14,012 nucleotides of DNA from DATLNF01 sp046590575 (lineage in GTDB: Bacteria > Actinomycetota > Actinomycetes > BP-191). The notes below the pieces were generated by a model. The model worked only from the letters and a program-made list of their open reading frames with translations. It ran no database searches and was not told the DNA's origin. The DNA is taken from positions 1-14,012 of the forward strand of contig JBKJUS010000179.1 in assembly GCA_046590575.1 (NCBI GenBank). The letters run 5' to 3'. Shown in pieces: positions 1-6,137 of this stretch (position 1 is the stretch's first letter; each line of letters starts with the position of its first letter). The translations under genes and the position numbers were made by a program.

Positions 1-1245
1 CAGGTCGGCGTGATCCCCCCGGTGGCAGCCGCCACCCAGCGCGAGCTCCGTGCGGACGTCGGGCTCGGACTGCTCGTCGTGATGAACTACGCCCTCGCGA
101 CCGGCGGAGTCGGCAACAACGTGAAGCTCTACGACATCGCCACCGACTGCACGAAGCCGACGTTGCTGTCGACGTACGACATGGGCCGTCGCTCCCCGCA
201 CGAGTTCTTCCTCTGGAAGGACGCGAAGCGCCCCGGCCGGGCGCTGGTCTACCTGGCCAACACGTTGTTCTCCCCCGACCTCGAAGTCGTCGACATCACC
301 GACCCGAAGGCGCCGCGGCTGGCCGCGGTCTACGACCTCGGCGTCGACGCGACCGACCAAACCGCCGACGTGGTCGAGAGCGGCAGCGGCTACCTGCACT
401 CGCTCTCGGTCAGCGACGACGGCACCCGCGCCTACATGGGCACCTGGGACTACGGCTTCTACGTCGCTGACACCTCGGCCCTCGCCGACCCCGCGCTGCC
501 AGGCGCAGCGCTGCCGGTCATCCGTCCGCTGTCTCCAGGCCGGACCGACTACGGCGGCAACGTGCACGGTGCAGTGCGCGTCCCCGGCCGGCCTTACGCG
601 GTCATGGTCGAGGAGGCGTACGCCAACGCCGGCAAGGGCTGCCCCTTCGGCTGGCTGCGGATGGCCGATGTCAGTGACGAGGCCAACCCGAAGACCCTTG
701 GCGAGTTCAAGCTCGCAGAGAACGACTGCGACAAGGCCAAGGCAGTCAACGGCACCTTCACCTCGCACAACCAGACGGTCTTCCCCAACGTCGTGCTCAT
801 GGGTTGGTACGCCGGTGGCCTGCGGGCCGTCGACATCAGTGACCCGGCCAAGCCGGTCGAGGCGGGCGCCTTCGTGCCCAAGCCGACCTTCGAGCCGGGT
901 CGACGGGACACCCGGCTGTTCTTCGCCCGATCCGAGGTGCCCCAGTGGGTCGGCGCGATGTGGTCCTACCCGGTCGTGCAGGACGGCCTGGTGTACGTCG
1001 CCGACATCGACCTGGGCCTCTACATCCTCACGTACACCGGCAAGCACGCGGCGGAGGTGAAGCAGGCTGCCTTCGTCGAGGGCAACTCATCCCCCTCGCG
1101 CTACACCAGAGCGACCCCGCGGATCACCCGGCCCGCGTCGTTGACGAATAGTCCCGCCATCGTCGTGCGGTCGCCGTACGCCGACCTGCCACTGCCCGCG
1201 CGGGCACTCCAGACGCCGTACGGGTTCTTCTGCGTCGGCACCTAA
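1..1245 (+). CDS. LVIVD-repeat beta-propeller protein, 5' end outside window
   Basis: The frame is open from the first base to a TAA, giving 414 visible residues. A GTG at position 10 is available, but the reading frame continues to the left edge, so the true start and any signal peptide probably lie outside. At least four LVIVD-type blade motifs are visible: VKLYDIATDCTKP (about residue 42), LEVVDITDPKAP (94), RMADVSDEANP (220) and LRAVDISDPAKP (275). Between them are conserved-looking His-containing stretches (SPHEFF, GYLHSLS, NVHGAV, SHNQTVF). LVIVD proteins are beta-propellers, usually exported, and their biochemical role is generally unknown. The last 50 residues leave the repeat pattern and end in FFCVGT. 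The stop overlaps the stop of the convergent lysyl-oxidase-like gene by 3 bp, within a 4-bp gene overlap. Family assignment is fairly sure; function is not assigned. Confidence 0.85.
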   Translation, partial: QVGVIPPVAAATQRELRADVGLGLLVVMNYALATGGVGNNVKLYDIATDCTKPTLLSTYDMGRRSPHEFFLWKDAKRPGRALVYLANTLFSPDLEVVDITDPKAPRLAAVYDLGVDATDQTADVVESGSGYLHSLSVSDDGTRAYMGTWDYGFYVADTSALADPALPGAALPVIRPLSPGRTDYGGNVHGAVRVPGRPYAVMVEEAYANAGKGCPFGWLRMADVSDEANPKTLGEFKLAENDCDKAKAVNGTFTSHNQTVFPNVVLMGWYAGGLRAVDISDPAKPVEAGAFVPKPTFEPGRRDTRLFFARSEVPQWVGAMWSYPVVQDGLVYVADIDLGLYILTYTGKHAAEVKQAAFVEGNSSPSRYTRATPRITRPASLTNSPAIVVRSPYADLPLPARALQTPYGFFCVGT

Positions 1246-2507
1246 GCGCAGTCCCGCGGCCGCCTCGGTGGGCGCAAGCCGGTCGGCAGGTCCGGCTCGG
1301 CACCGAGCGGGAGCAGGATCTTGCAGCGGTCCCACGGGTCGGTGCCGCGTCCGCTCTCGAGCAGCCGCACCGCCGTTCCAGTGATCTCGATGTAGGTGTA
1401 CGCCGTGTTGTCGCGATCGTTGGTCTCGACAATTCCGTCGACCGGATCAGCAATGAGCCGTAGGACGTAGCGGCCGTCGCCGTTGACGCCGAAGTCGAGG
1501 TAGTTGCCGGGGCGGTCCCATTCGTAGTAGTCGCCCCAGCCAGGGCGCAGGCCGAAGCCATCTTTCTCGACCGCCGGGTAGAAGCGCCGCCAGTCGCGCA
1601 GGAGCTCGTCGCGGTGCGCGAATCCCTTGCGGTGTGGGGCGCCCGCCGGCTGCAGCGTGCCGCGCGCCGGGTCGGTGACGGCGAACAGGCTCAGGGCGAT
1701 CGCGTCGCTGTGGTGGTAGTGGCCGTGTGTCCGGTGGAACACGGCCCGCCCGGCGTCCCGATCGGTCGTCGTGCCGTCGGAGTACGACAACCGCTGAATC
1801 AGTGTCCGATCGGCCCCTTCCGCACCGGGTCCGAGAAACAACGACATCTGCCCCTGCCCGGTGTTGCTGACCCCGAAGGCCATCCGCAGGCAACGGACAG
1901 CCCGCTCATCGGAAATCTCTTCCGGGTGGCAGGAGGCGCGCCCCCCGGGGAGCAGCACACCCATCGGTGCGCCGTCGGAAGTCCCATTGGTCAGCGGCAG
2001 GAAGAAGTTGATGTCGTGCGGCGGCAGCGCCTGCAGGTTGGGCGCGAGCAGGGTGCGCCGCCGCGGTGCAGCGGTTTCGGCCTGGACGGTCGCCCGCATC
2101 CGGAACCGCCGATCCTCGACGCTGCGGGCGACGACGTGCAGTCGCCACCGGCCGGCGGCCGGGTCGGCGAGGAGGATCTCCTGCGAGTACAGGCCAGATC
2201 CGGGTGAGAAATCACCGACCTGCTCGCCGTCGGGTGCGAACACCTCCACGGTGAACACGTCGCCGACGACCACGTGGTCGATCCCGACTCGAAGCGCCGT
2301 CTCCGGCTCCCCGCGCACATCGAGCGTGAAGTCCCAGCAGGGATCGCCCGCGTCGGTGCAGGTCGGCGCCCCCGCAGTCCAGAAGGACGGACGGCCCACC
2401 GCCACAGACATGGGCGGCACTGCAGCCACCGCGCGTACTGCGGCTTCCCCGGGCAGCAACAGTGCCCCGGCCGCGGCAATCAGGGCGAGACGGCGACGCC
2501 CGGCCAT
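1242..2507 (-). CDS. secreted lysyl-oxidase-like copper amine oxidase
   Basis: This 421-residue protein has an N-terminal Sec signal (RRR, then a hydrophobic run at 7-19, and a possible cleavage region near AVAAV at 26-30). Residues 40-145 form a beta-rich, P-domain-like region. Residues 155-380 resemble the lysyl oxidase family. The copper site H-x-H-x-H is at H261, H263 and H265 (THGHYHH). A lysine in HRKGF (K294) and a tyrosine in PGNY (Y336) sit where human LOX has K320 and Y355, which form the lysine tyrosylquinone cofactor. The downstream ETNDRDNTAYTYIEITG resembles LOX ESDYTNNVV...RYTG. Known family members oxidise lysyl side chains to aldehydes with release of peroxide; the bacterial substrate here is unknown. 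ATG start 4 bp after the prs stop, so it is probably translated from the glmU-prs transcript. Confidence 0.85.
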   Translation of the reverse strand: MAGRRRLALIAAAGALLLPGEAAVRAVAAVPPMSVAVGRPSFWTAGAPTCTDAGDPCWDFTLDVRGEPETALRVGIDHVVVGDVFTVEVFAPDGEQVGDFSPGSGLYSQEILLADPAAGRWRLHVVARSVEDRRFRMRATVQAETAAPRRRTLLAPNLQALPPHDINFFLPLTNGTSDGAPMGVLLPGGRASCHPEEISDERAVRCLRMAFGVSNTGQGQMSLFLGPGAEGADRTLIQRLSYSDGTTTDRDAGRAVFHRTHGHYHHSDAIALSLFAVTDPARGTLQPAGAPHRKGFAHRDELLRDWRRFYPAVEKDGFGLRPGWGDYYEWDRPGNYLDFGVNGDGRYVLRLIADPVDGIVETNDRDNTAYTYIEITGTAVRLLESGRGTDPWDRCKILLPLGAEPDLPTGLRPPRRPRDCA

Positions 2508-2511
2508 CGCG

Positions 2512-3498
2512 CTAGGCAGTCGTGCCGTCGAAGAGACCGGACACCGTCGTATCGTCGAAGACCGCCCTGATCGCCGCCGCGATGATCGGCGCGATGCTGA
2601 GCACGGTGAGCTTGTCGAAGCGCTTGTCGTCAGGGATCGGCAGGGTGTTGGTGACGATGACCTCGCTGATCTGGCTGTTCTTCAGTCGGTCGATCGCCGG
2701 GCCGCTGAACACGCCGTGGGTGGCCGCGCAGAGCACCTCAGCCGCCCCGCGGGCCAGCAGCGCGTCGGCCGCCTTGGTGATGGTGCCGGCGGTGTCGATC
2801 ATGTCGTCGACGATGACGCAAATCCGGCCCTCCACGTCACCGACCACCTCGAAGACCTTCACGTCGCTGGGCACCCGGGCATCACGGCGCTTGTGGACGA
2901 AGGCGAGATTGACGTCGTGGCCGAGACGGTCGGTGTACTTCTCCGCGGTACGCACCCGACCGGTGTCCGGCGAGACGATCGTCGTGAGACTCAGGTCGAG
3001 CTTGTCCTTGAGGTAGTCGCTGAGCACCGGCAGTGCGGTGAGGTGGTCGAGCGGGGCGTCGAAATAGCCCTGGATCTGCGGGGTGTGCAAGTCGATCGCG
3101 ATGACTCGGTCGGCGCCGGCAGTGCGGAACATGTCCGCGACGAGCTTGGCCGTGATCGGCTCACGGGCCAGCGTCTTCTTGTCCTGGCGTGAGTAGGGGT
3201 AAAACGGCGCGACCACTGTGATCCGCTTGGCGCTGGCACGCTTGAGCGCATCCACCATGATCAGCTGCTCCATCAGCCAGGTATTGACCGGCGCGGTGTG
3301 ACTCTGCACGACGAAGGCGTCGCAGCCGCGCACCGACTCCTCGAAGCGGCAGTAAATCTCCGAGTTAGGAAAATCGACCAGCGACACCGGGCTGATCTCG
3401 CAGCCCAGGTCCTTCGCGATCTCGTCGCAGAGCTCCGGATAACCCCGGCCGCTGAAGAGCTGCAAGGTCTTGTGTCCGGTGATCTCCAGGCCGCTCAC
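2512..3498 (-). CDS. prs: ribose-phosphate pyrophosphokinase (PRPP synthase)
   Basis: This 328-residue protein, of normal family length, makes PRPP from ribose 5-phosphate and ATP for purine, pyrimidine, His, Trp and NAD synthesis, and in actinobacteria also for decaprenyl-phosphoryl arabinose. Visible motifs are the catalytic flexible loop YSRQDKKTLAREPI (102-115), the metal/PRPP signature DLHTPQIQGYFD (136-147) and the ribose-5-phosphate loop DDMIDTAGT (231-239). It ends VSGLFDG like M. tuberculosis Prs. The start is GTG and sits directly after the glmU TAA, in the same frame with no spacer. A GGGGAG Shine-Dalgarno-like stretch lies about 11 nt upstream, inside glmU. Translation is therefore probably coupled to glmU. 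The lysyl-oxidase-like gene follows after 4 bp. Confidence 0.97.
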   Translation of the reverse strand: MSGLEITGHKTLQLFSGRGYPELCDEIAKDLGCEISPVSLVDFPNSEIYCRFEESVRGCDAFVVQSHTAPVNTWLMEQLIMVDALKRASAKRITVVAPFYPYSRQDKKTLAREPITAKLVADMFRTAGADRVIAIDLHTPQIQGYFDAPLDHLTALPVLSDYLKDKLDLSLTTIVSPDTGRVRTAEKYTDRLGHDVNLAFVHKRRDARVPSDVKVFEVVGDVEGRICVIVDDMIDTAGTITKAADALLARGAAEVLCAATHGVFSGPAIDRLKNSQISEVIVTNTLPIPDDKRFDKLTVLSIAPIIAAAIRAVFDDTTVSGLFDGTTA

Positions 3499-4920
3499 TT
3501 ACTCGTCATCTCCCCGCTCGTCACCGTCGGTCGCCGGGGCCCGGCGCCGCTCGACCCAGCCCTCGATGTTGCGCTGGCGTGCCCTCCCGACGCCGAGTGC
3601 GCCCGCCGGGACGTTCATGGTGATGACTGACCCGGCGGCGGTGTAGGCGGTATCGCCGATTGTGACAGGTGCGACGAGCATCGTGTCGCTGCCTATGCGA
3701 ACGTCGTCGCCGACCGTCGTGTGATGCTTGGTCTCGCCGTCAAAATTGACGAAGATCGTCGCCGCGCCGATGTTGCTACGTTCCCCGATAGTCGCGTCGC
3801 CGACGTAGGACAGATGCGGCACCTTGCTGCCGTCGCCGAGGTCGGCGTTCTTCATCTCGACGAAACCGCCCGCCTTCGCGCCGCGGCCGAGCCGGGTGCC
3901 TGGGCGCAGGTAGGTGTACGGCCCGACCGAGGCCTGCGCTCCGATCTCCGCGCCGACGCAGGTCGCGCAGACGACGGTCGCCTCTTCGCCCACCGTCGAA
4001 TCAGTGAGGGTGGCATACGGCCCGACAACGGCCGCAGCCCCGACACGGGTCGCTCCCTTGAGGATGGTGAACGGCTCGATGATCGAGTCCGGGGCGCACT
4101 CGACCGTGCTGTCTATCCAGGTCGACCTGGGGTCGACGATGGTCGCGCCGGCCCGCTGCATCGCCTGGATCACCCGGTCATTGAGCGCGGCGCCCGCCTC
4201 GGCGAGCTGGACCCGGTCGTTGACGCCGAGCATCTCCCGGTAGTCCGGAGCCAGGATGCCTCGGATCACTTCCCCGTCGGTGACGAGCAGACCGATGACG
4301 TCAGTGAGGTACTCCTCGCCCTGCGCGTTGTCGCGGCTGAGGTGGGCGAGGGCCGCGCGAAGGGGGCGCGCGCGGAACGCGTACACCCCAACGTTGATCT
4401 CGTTGATCGCCCGCTGGGCATCGTCGGCGTCCTTGTCCTCGACGATGCCAGTCACCGAACCGTCGGCATCGCGCAGGATCCGCCCATAGCCGGACGGGTC
4501 AGGCATCCGGGTGGTGAGCAGGGTCGCGGCTCCGTCATGGCCGTCATGGCCGTCATGGCCGTCGAGCAGGGCGCGGAGGGTCTCGGCGCGCACCAGGGGC
4601 ATGTCGCCGTACAGGACGAGCACGGTGTCGTCGACATCGGGCACCGCGTCCAACGCGATACGCACGGCGTGGCCGGTGCCCCGCTGCTCGTCCTGGACGA
4701 TCGCTGTCGCGGCATCTCCGAGCGACGCTGTCACGGCGTCGCGGCCGTGTCCCACGACGACCAAGGTCTGCTGCGGCTGAACTGCCTGAACTGCGAGGAG
4801 GACATGGCCGAGCATCGTCCGGCCGCCGATCTCGTGCAGCACTTTGGGAGTAGCGGACTTCATCCGCGCGCCCTCGCCCGCAGCCAGCACCACGACCGTG
4901 ACGCTGCCGCCTTGCACCAT
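3499..4920 (-). CDS. glmU: bifunctional GlcN-1-P acetyltransferase / GlcNAc-1-P uridylyltransferase
   Basis: From the chosen ATG it is 473 residues. GlmU acetylates glucosamine-1-phosphate and then couples it to UTP, giving UDP-GlcNAc for peptidoglycan. The N-terminal uridylyltransferase domain (1-235) has LAAGEGARMKS (12-22), K26 in PKVLHE, RGTGHA (80-85), YGDMP (104-108) and GYGR (144-147). The C-terminal left-handed beta-helix (from about 260) has the acetyltransferase motifs FVEMKNA (353-359) and KVPHLSYVGD (366-375), where H369 is the likely catalytic base. I prefer the ATG at 4920, preceded by AGGTG; an in-frame GTG at 4941 would add seven residues. Residues 121-129 hold a triple GHD repeat encoded by a 9-bp tandem repeat. 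tRNA-Gln lies just upstream, and prs starts directly after the stop. Confidence 0.96.
   Translation of the reverse strand: MVQGGSVTVVVLAAGEGARMKSATPKVLHEIGGRTMLGHVLLAVQAVQPQQTLVVVGHGRDAVTASLGDAATAIVQDEQRGTGHAVRIALDAVPDVDDTVLVLYGDMPLVRAETLRALLDGHDGHDGHDGAATLLTTRMPDPSGYGRILRDADGSVTGIVEDKDADDAQRAINEINVGVYAFRARPLRAALAHLSRDNAQGEEYLTDVIGLLVTDGEVIRGILAPDYREMLGVNDRVQLAEAGAALNDRVIQAMQRAGATIVDPRSTWIDSTVECAPDSIIEPFTILKGATRVGAAAVVGPYATLTDSTVGEEATVVCATCVGAEIGAQASVGPYTYLRPGTRLGRGAKAGGFVEMKNADLGDGSKVPHLSYVGDATIGERSNIGAATIFVNFDGETKHHTTVGDDVRIGSDTMLVAPVTIGDTAYTAAGSVITMNVPAGALGVGRARQRNIEGWVERRRAPATDGDERGDDE
4527..4563 (-). repeat. 9-bp tandem repeat in glmU (Asp-Gly-His, three copies plus partial)
   Basis: Read in the coding direction, GACGGCCAT is repeated three times, followed by GACGG. 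It encodes the run DGHDGHDGHDG at about residues 120-130 of GlmU, in the loop after the YGDMP strand. M. tuberculosis GlmU has an unrelated sequence at this place. The unit is a multiple of three, so copy changes would keep the frame. Boundaries are approximate to a few bases. Confidence 0.8.
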
Positions 4921-4966
4921 GGCACCTGTCTCTCTACGCACGCTTTTCGCTTATCGGGACAACGAG

Positions 4967-5037
4967 CTCCGGGGGGAGGAGTCGGACCCCCATTCGCCGG
5001 ACCAAAACCGGCTGTCCTGCCGTTAGACGACCCCGGA
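4967..5037 (-). tRNA. tRNA-Gln (anticodon TTG)
   Basis: A 71-nt cloverleaf folds by hand. The acceptor stem is TCCGGGG/CCCCGGA (7 bp) with discriminator G73 and no encoded CCA. The D arm is GTCT/GGAC with loop AACGGCA, keeping A14, GG and A21. The anticodon stem is GCCGG/CCGGC with loop TTTTGGT, so the anticodon is TTG. The variable loop is GAAT. The T stem is GGGGG/CCTCC with one G-T pair. The T loop reads TCCGACT, with C instead of the usual T at position 55. G73 and the anticodon agree with glutamine. A tRNA-Gln directly upstream of glmU is also found in M. tuberculosis. It lies 46 bp before the glmU ATG and probably shares its transcript. Confidence 0.9.
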
Positions 5038-5050
5038 CCGATCAGCCCCC

Positions 5051-5056
5051 ATGCTA
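5051..5056 (-). promoter_or_regulatory. candidate -10 box for tRNA-Gln/glmU
   Basis: TAGCAT on the minus strand fits the actinobacterial TAnnnT pattern and lies 13 nt before the 5' end of tRNA-Gln, so transcription would begin a few bases ahead of the mature tRNA. I see no convincing -35 box 17-18 nt upstream. This is the only good -10 match close to the tRNA. Confidence 0.35.
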
Positions 5057-5082
5057 GGGGACGCCCCGCTGCCACGCGGCAC

Positions 5083-5114
5083 CTCCCCTCGGCAGCTCCC
5101 CTCGGCAGCTCCCC
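5083..5114. repeat. 13-bp tandem repeat, about 2.5 copies
   Basis: CTCCCCTCGGCAG occurs at 5083-5095 and 5096-5108, followed by CTCCCC at 5109-5114. It lies in the gene-free stretch upstream of tRNA-Gln and has no coding context. The copies are identical. Confidence 0.8.
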
Positions 5115-5144
5115 GCTTCCCCACGCCCTCCCGGCGACTCTCCC

Positions 5145-5189
5145 CCAGATTGCTACGCACTGCCCTCACCAACGGGGGCAGTGCGTAGC
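5145..5189. repeat. REP-like palindrome, copy 1
   Basis: A perfect 14-bp inverted repeat, GCTACGCACTGCCC (5152-5165) and GGGCAGTGCGTAGC (5176-5189), encloses a 10-nt loop (5166-5175). Bases 5145-5174 (left arm, flank and loop) recur as a 30-nt exact direct repeat at 5206-5235. The gene-free stretch 5038-5346 holds these two palindromes, a short tandem repeat, the tRNA promoter region and a small CCCCC/GGGGG hairpin at 5265-5278. I see no gene in it. Confidence 0.85.
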
Positions 5190-5205
5190 CAGCCCGGGTG
5201 CTTCG

Positions 5206-5252
5206 CCAGATTGCTACGCACTGCCCTCACCAACGCGGGCAGCGCGTAGCAA
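5206..5252. repeat. REP-like palindrome, copy 2
   Basis: The 16-bp arms TTGCTACGCACTGCCC (5211-5226) and GGGCAGCGCGTAGCAA (5237-5252) pair with a single mismatch around a 10-nt loop (5227-5236). The first 30 nt match copy 1 exactly, at a spacing of 61 bp and in the same orientation. Such paired palindromes in an intergenic space look like a dispersed repetitive extragenic element rather than an ordinary terminator. Confidence 0.85.
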
Positions 5253-5346
5253 TTCGAGCGGCAACCCCCGGCTGGGGGCGTGGACCTGTGTCCACAGATC
5301 AGCGCCTCCGTGGTCCCCACCCGGATCGGGACAACGACCATGAGGT

Positions 5347-6114
5347 GTGGTCGACGCCGGAACGCTCCTTCGCTATGCGCGCCGGAGAGCGGGCATCAGT
5401 CAGCGGACGCTGGCGGAAAGGACGGGCGTCGCTCGGTCGCAGGTAGAGCGCATCGAAGCCGGCGGAGGTGCGCAGTTCGACACCGTCGCGCGACTGCTCG
5501 CGGCCTGCGGGCTGGGACTAACCCCGGCGCCGATCCCGGCCACCGGGCGTGCGCCGGCAGTGTGCCTCGATCCTCGGGTCCGGCCGGTGCATCGGCTGTA
5601 CCCGGAGCATCGCCGAGGCGATCCGAGACCGTCAGCTGCAAGAGTTCTCGACCAGTTGGCCGGGACACAAGCGGTGATCATCGGCCGCGTGGCAGCTGCG
5701 CTGCTCGGCGCCGCCGTCCCGTGGACGCAGATCGACGTGTGTCCTGCTCCCACAGATCTACTGCCCGCGGACTCTCTGCTGGTGCTGCACGAGGGGCACG
5801 GTGGCCTGGACCACGAGCACCTTCGGCGGGCCGCCCGCTACCTGGACTCCGCCGAACTACCGATGCCTCATGTGGCAGCGCTCTTCATTGCCGACCCCGT
5901 CGACCTGCTCATCATGGCGACCCGGGAGGACGATCCAGGCTTGGTCGCGGCGGTGCAGGCTGTGCTCACCGCTGAACGGCATCGCCCGGTGCGGGACGAA
6001 GGAGCGCGCCGTTACCCGGCGCACTCGCAGGCGAAGGAGGGCGATCGGCTCGACCCGTTCGCCGCGGTGTGGCAGCCGGTCGTGCGCCGACGCCGAGGAC
6101 GTCAAGGAGCATAG
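5347..6114 (+). CDS. XRE-type HTH protein with degenerate nucleotidyltransferase-like domain
   Basis: 255 residues. Residues 5-55 are a clear HTH_3/XRE domain (LLRYARRRAGISQRTLAERTGVARSQVERIEAG... in outline: scaffold RRRAGISQ, recognition helix VARSQVERIE). Residues 108-131 match the outline of the MNT/AbiEii-type nucleotidyltransferase signature hG[GS]-x(9-13)-D-h-[DE]-h, with VIIGRVAAALLG followed by QIDV. However, the second Gly is R114 and the first Asp is Q128, so catalysis is unlikely. The later DPVDLLIMATREDDPGLVAAV (183-203) resembles the usual helix after that fold. GTG 5347 is the only near start: a TGA sits in frame at 5341. Its GAGG stretch is too close to be a good ribosome site. 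A TetR gene follows after 23 bp. Probably a regulator; function unknown. Confidence 0.75.
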   Translation: MVDAGTLLRYARRRAGISQRTLAERTGVARSQVERIEAGGGAQFDTVARLLAACGLGLTPAPIPATGRAPAVCLDPRVRPVHRLYPEHRRGDPRPSAARVLDQLAGTQAVIIGRVAAALLGAAVPWTQIDVCPAPTDLLPADSLLVLHEGHGGLDHEHLRRAARYLDSAELPMPHVAALFIADPVDLLIMATREDDPGLVAAVQAVLTAERHRPVRDEGARRYPAHSQAKEGDRLDPFAAVWQPVVRRRRGRQGA

Positions 6115-6120
6115 GCTCGC

Positions 6121-6133
6121 CGACGTGACGTCG
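6121..6133. promoter_or_regulatory. palindromic candidate operator before the TetR gene
   Basis: CGACGTGACGTCG is a perfect 13-nt palindrome (6-bp arms around one base). It ends 4 bp before the TetR GTG start, in the 23-bp gap after the XRE gene. TetR proteins commonly bind short palindromes beside their own gene, so autoregulation is a reasonable guess. In GC-rich DNA such a palindrome can also occur by chance. Confidence 0.35.
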
Positions 6134-6137
6134 ACCC

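Noticed and set aside
1861..3192. 443-codon plus-strand frame opposite the lysyl oxidase and prs genes
   Set aside because: Arg/Ser/Ala/Pro-rich translation typical of antisense frames in GC-rich genes; both minus-strand proteins there have clear motifs.
5288..5296. DnaA box (GTGTCCACA, one mismatch to TTGTCCACA)
   Set aside because: Single site with no cluster and no origin genes nearby; chance match.
5336..5352. GACCA/TGGTC inverted repeat around the XRE start codon
   Set aside because: Only 5-bp arms; too short to call an operator or a sequestering hairpin.
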